Shown here in pieces: positions 31,505 to 32,132 of a stretch of DNA of 32,132 nt. Source of the stretch: GWF2-38-10 sp964527595 (lineage in GTDB: Bacteria; Babelota; Babeliae; Babelales; RVW-14); contig CAZGPI010000013.1 in NCBI GenBank assembly GCA_964527595.1, positions 1 through 32,132 of the forward strand, read 5' to 3'. Below the pieces are notes generated by a model. The model had not been told where the DNA came from. It worked only from the letters and a program-made list of their open reading frames with translations, and did no database searches. Position 1 is the first letter of the stretch. Each line of letters begins with the position of its first letter. Both the position numbers and the translations under genes were made by a program.

Positions 31505-31828
31505 ATGGTTAATAAATTTGATTTGCTTGAGCTTTTTGAATGTGAACCTAAAATCATTGATAATGAAGCAGGCATGTACGAATATCGAAAAGATGATTCT
31601 CACGGATTTTCTCTCAGGCTTTGCATTTTTTTATACGATGAATTTTGTAGTATTACGCTTACACACAGAGATTTGAAAACTCCACTATTTGAATTAGGTT
31701 TCGAAAAAATAGAAAATATCAAATGTAAAGAAAATCGGCTTATTATTGAGCAAACAGGAAACCCTAAAAATATAGTGGTTCATTTTAAACCTAATTATAC
31801 CCTGGCATTTGAAGATCGCCCCTATTGA
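31505..31828 (+). CDS. Candidate immunity protein
   Basis: 107 residues from the ATG at 31505, which lies 10 nt past AAGGA; an in-frame ATG at 31496 sits only 1 nt from it. A small acidic, soluble protein without signal peptide, with alternating strands (GFSLRLCIFLYDEFCSITLT; NIVVHFKPNYTLAFEDRPY). No family recognised. Position after a toxin tip, small size and cytoplasmic character are what point to an immunity role. Followed by a strong terminator. Confidence 0.6.
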   Translation: MVNKFDLLELFECEPKIIDNEAGMYEYRKDDSHGFSLRLCIFLYDEFCSITLTHRDLKTPLFELGFEKIENIKCKENRLIIEQTGNPKNIVVHFKPNYTLAFEDRPY

Positions 31829-31846
31829 AAATTTGCTTCTAATCTT

Positions 31847-31884
31847 TTAACATTAGGGCCCGTTCAAGCGGGCCCTAATGTTAA
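31847..31884. terminator. Bidirectional terminator between convergent genes
   Basis: 16-bp stem (31847-31862 with 31869-31884) with GGGCCCG core and 6-nt loop. It serves the candidate immunity gene on plus and the Sel1-repeat gene on minus. Confidence 0.85.
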
Positions 31885-31894
31885 GCTTAAAATA

Positions 31895-32132
31895 CTAACC
31901 ATTTAATTTCGTGATGGCGGCTAAATACCTTAAATTGAATTCAGAGATGGCTGATAACGACAGATTCTTTTCATTCATTTTATCTAAAAAAGCCTTCGCT
32001 TTTATCTGAAAATCACTAGCCTGTTCACGATTGGCCAGCTTTTCAAAGAATTCACGCGCCCGCTTATCATCTTTATCTACCCCATCACCAAAATAATATA
32101 TCTCGCCCAGGTTATACAATGCCATTTCTTGA
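31895..32132 (-). CDS. Sel1-repeat protein, C-terminal end (partial)
   Basis: The frame is open through the window edge (codons Gln-Glu precede the Met at 32125), so the start lies outside. The visible residues begin with one Sel1/TPR-like repeat, ALYNLGEIYYFGDGVDKDDK then RAREFFEKLA, and end with a helical tail (FLDKMNEKNLSLSAISEFNL). Sel1 repeats are protein-binding solenoids, common in secreted or regulatory proteins of host-associated bacteria. The number of repeats and any signal peptide cannot be seen. Confidence 0.7.
   Translation of the reverse strand, partial: QEMALYNLGEIYYFGDGVDKDDKRAREFFEKLANREQASDFQIKAKAFLDKMNEKNLSLSAISEFNLRYLAAITKLNG

Noticed and set aside
1..32132. tRNA or rRNA genes
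   Set aside because: No cloverleaf with a GGTTCRANTCC-type T arm and no conserved rRNA segment was noticed on either strand.

Overview
The window looks like an AT-rich chromosome segment from a small-genome, host-associated bacterium with a Gram-negative-like envelope. The signs are a very high share of exported proteins (about 11 of some 24 genes have N-terminal signal peptides), an ankyrin-repeat protein, a Sel1-repeat protein, C1q-like surface proteins, a secreted PEP/pyruvate-binding dikinase-like giant, and a strong load of dispersed palindromic repeats. This mix resembles Candidatus Dependentiae (TM6/Babeliae), but that placement is inference; there is no rRNA or ribosomal gene here to settle it. 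The only clear universal housekeeping gene is ftsK. No tRNA, rRNA, CRISPR array or classical transposase was seen.

Layout. 1-2.8 kb: start of an exported protein, then an ankyrin plus degenerate methyltransferase gene broken by one frameshift and one amber stop. 3.1-4.3 kb: an exported Arg/Ser-, Tyr/Trp- and Lys-rich protein. 4.7-9.1 kb: three tandem paralogues encoding signal peptide, repetitive stalk and C1q-like head; the first two add Cys/His/Asp-rich, probably metal-binding tails. 9.2-14.5 kb: a small exported protein, then three plasmid-type (Rep_3-like) replication initiators bracketed by two directly oriented copies of a hairpin-rich repeat, then a MazG-like protein that has lost two metal ligands and gained a Cys-rich tail. 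14.5-22.6 kb: ftsK overlapping by 4 bp a 1910-residue exported protein with a PPDK-type ATP-grasp domain and a phosphohistidine domain. 22.7-24.3 kb: two exported paralogues of unknown function. 24.6-28.8 kb: two exported paralogues with a PD-(D/E)XK nuclease signature, the second translationally coupled to a MacA-like adaptor and a MacB-like permease that lacks an ATPase domain. 28.8-31.0 kb: a repeat island with a GIY-YIG nuclease remnant inside 33-bp inverted repeats, a toxin-antitoxin pair, and perfect 54-bp inverted repeats around the whole, followed by a frameshifted GNAT gene. 31.0-32.1 kb: a truncated polymorphic-toxin C-terminus with a candidate immunity gene, and the end of a Sel1-repeat gene.

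Three themes recur. Exported genes are duplicated (C1q trio, 22.7/23.6 kb pair, nuclease-like pair). Palindromic elements have spread and nested inside each other, often at the ends of broken genes. Domains normally catalytic elsewhere appear altered or exported (methyltransferase, MazG, dikinase, PD-(D/E)XK). The strongest candidates for something undescribed are the nested inverted-repeat island with the GIY-YIG remnant, the exported nuclease-like pair tied to an export system, and the C1q/metal-tail surface proteins. All statements about function rest on motifs read by eye; no search was run.
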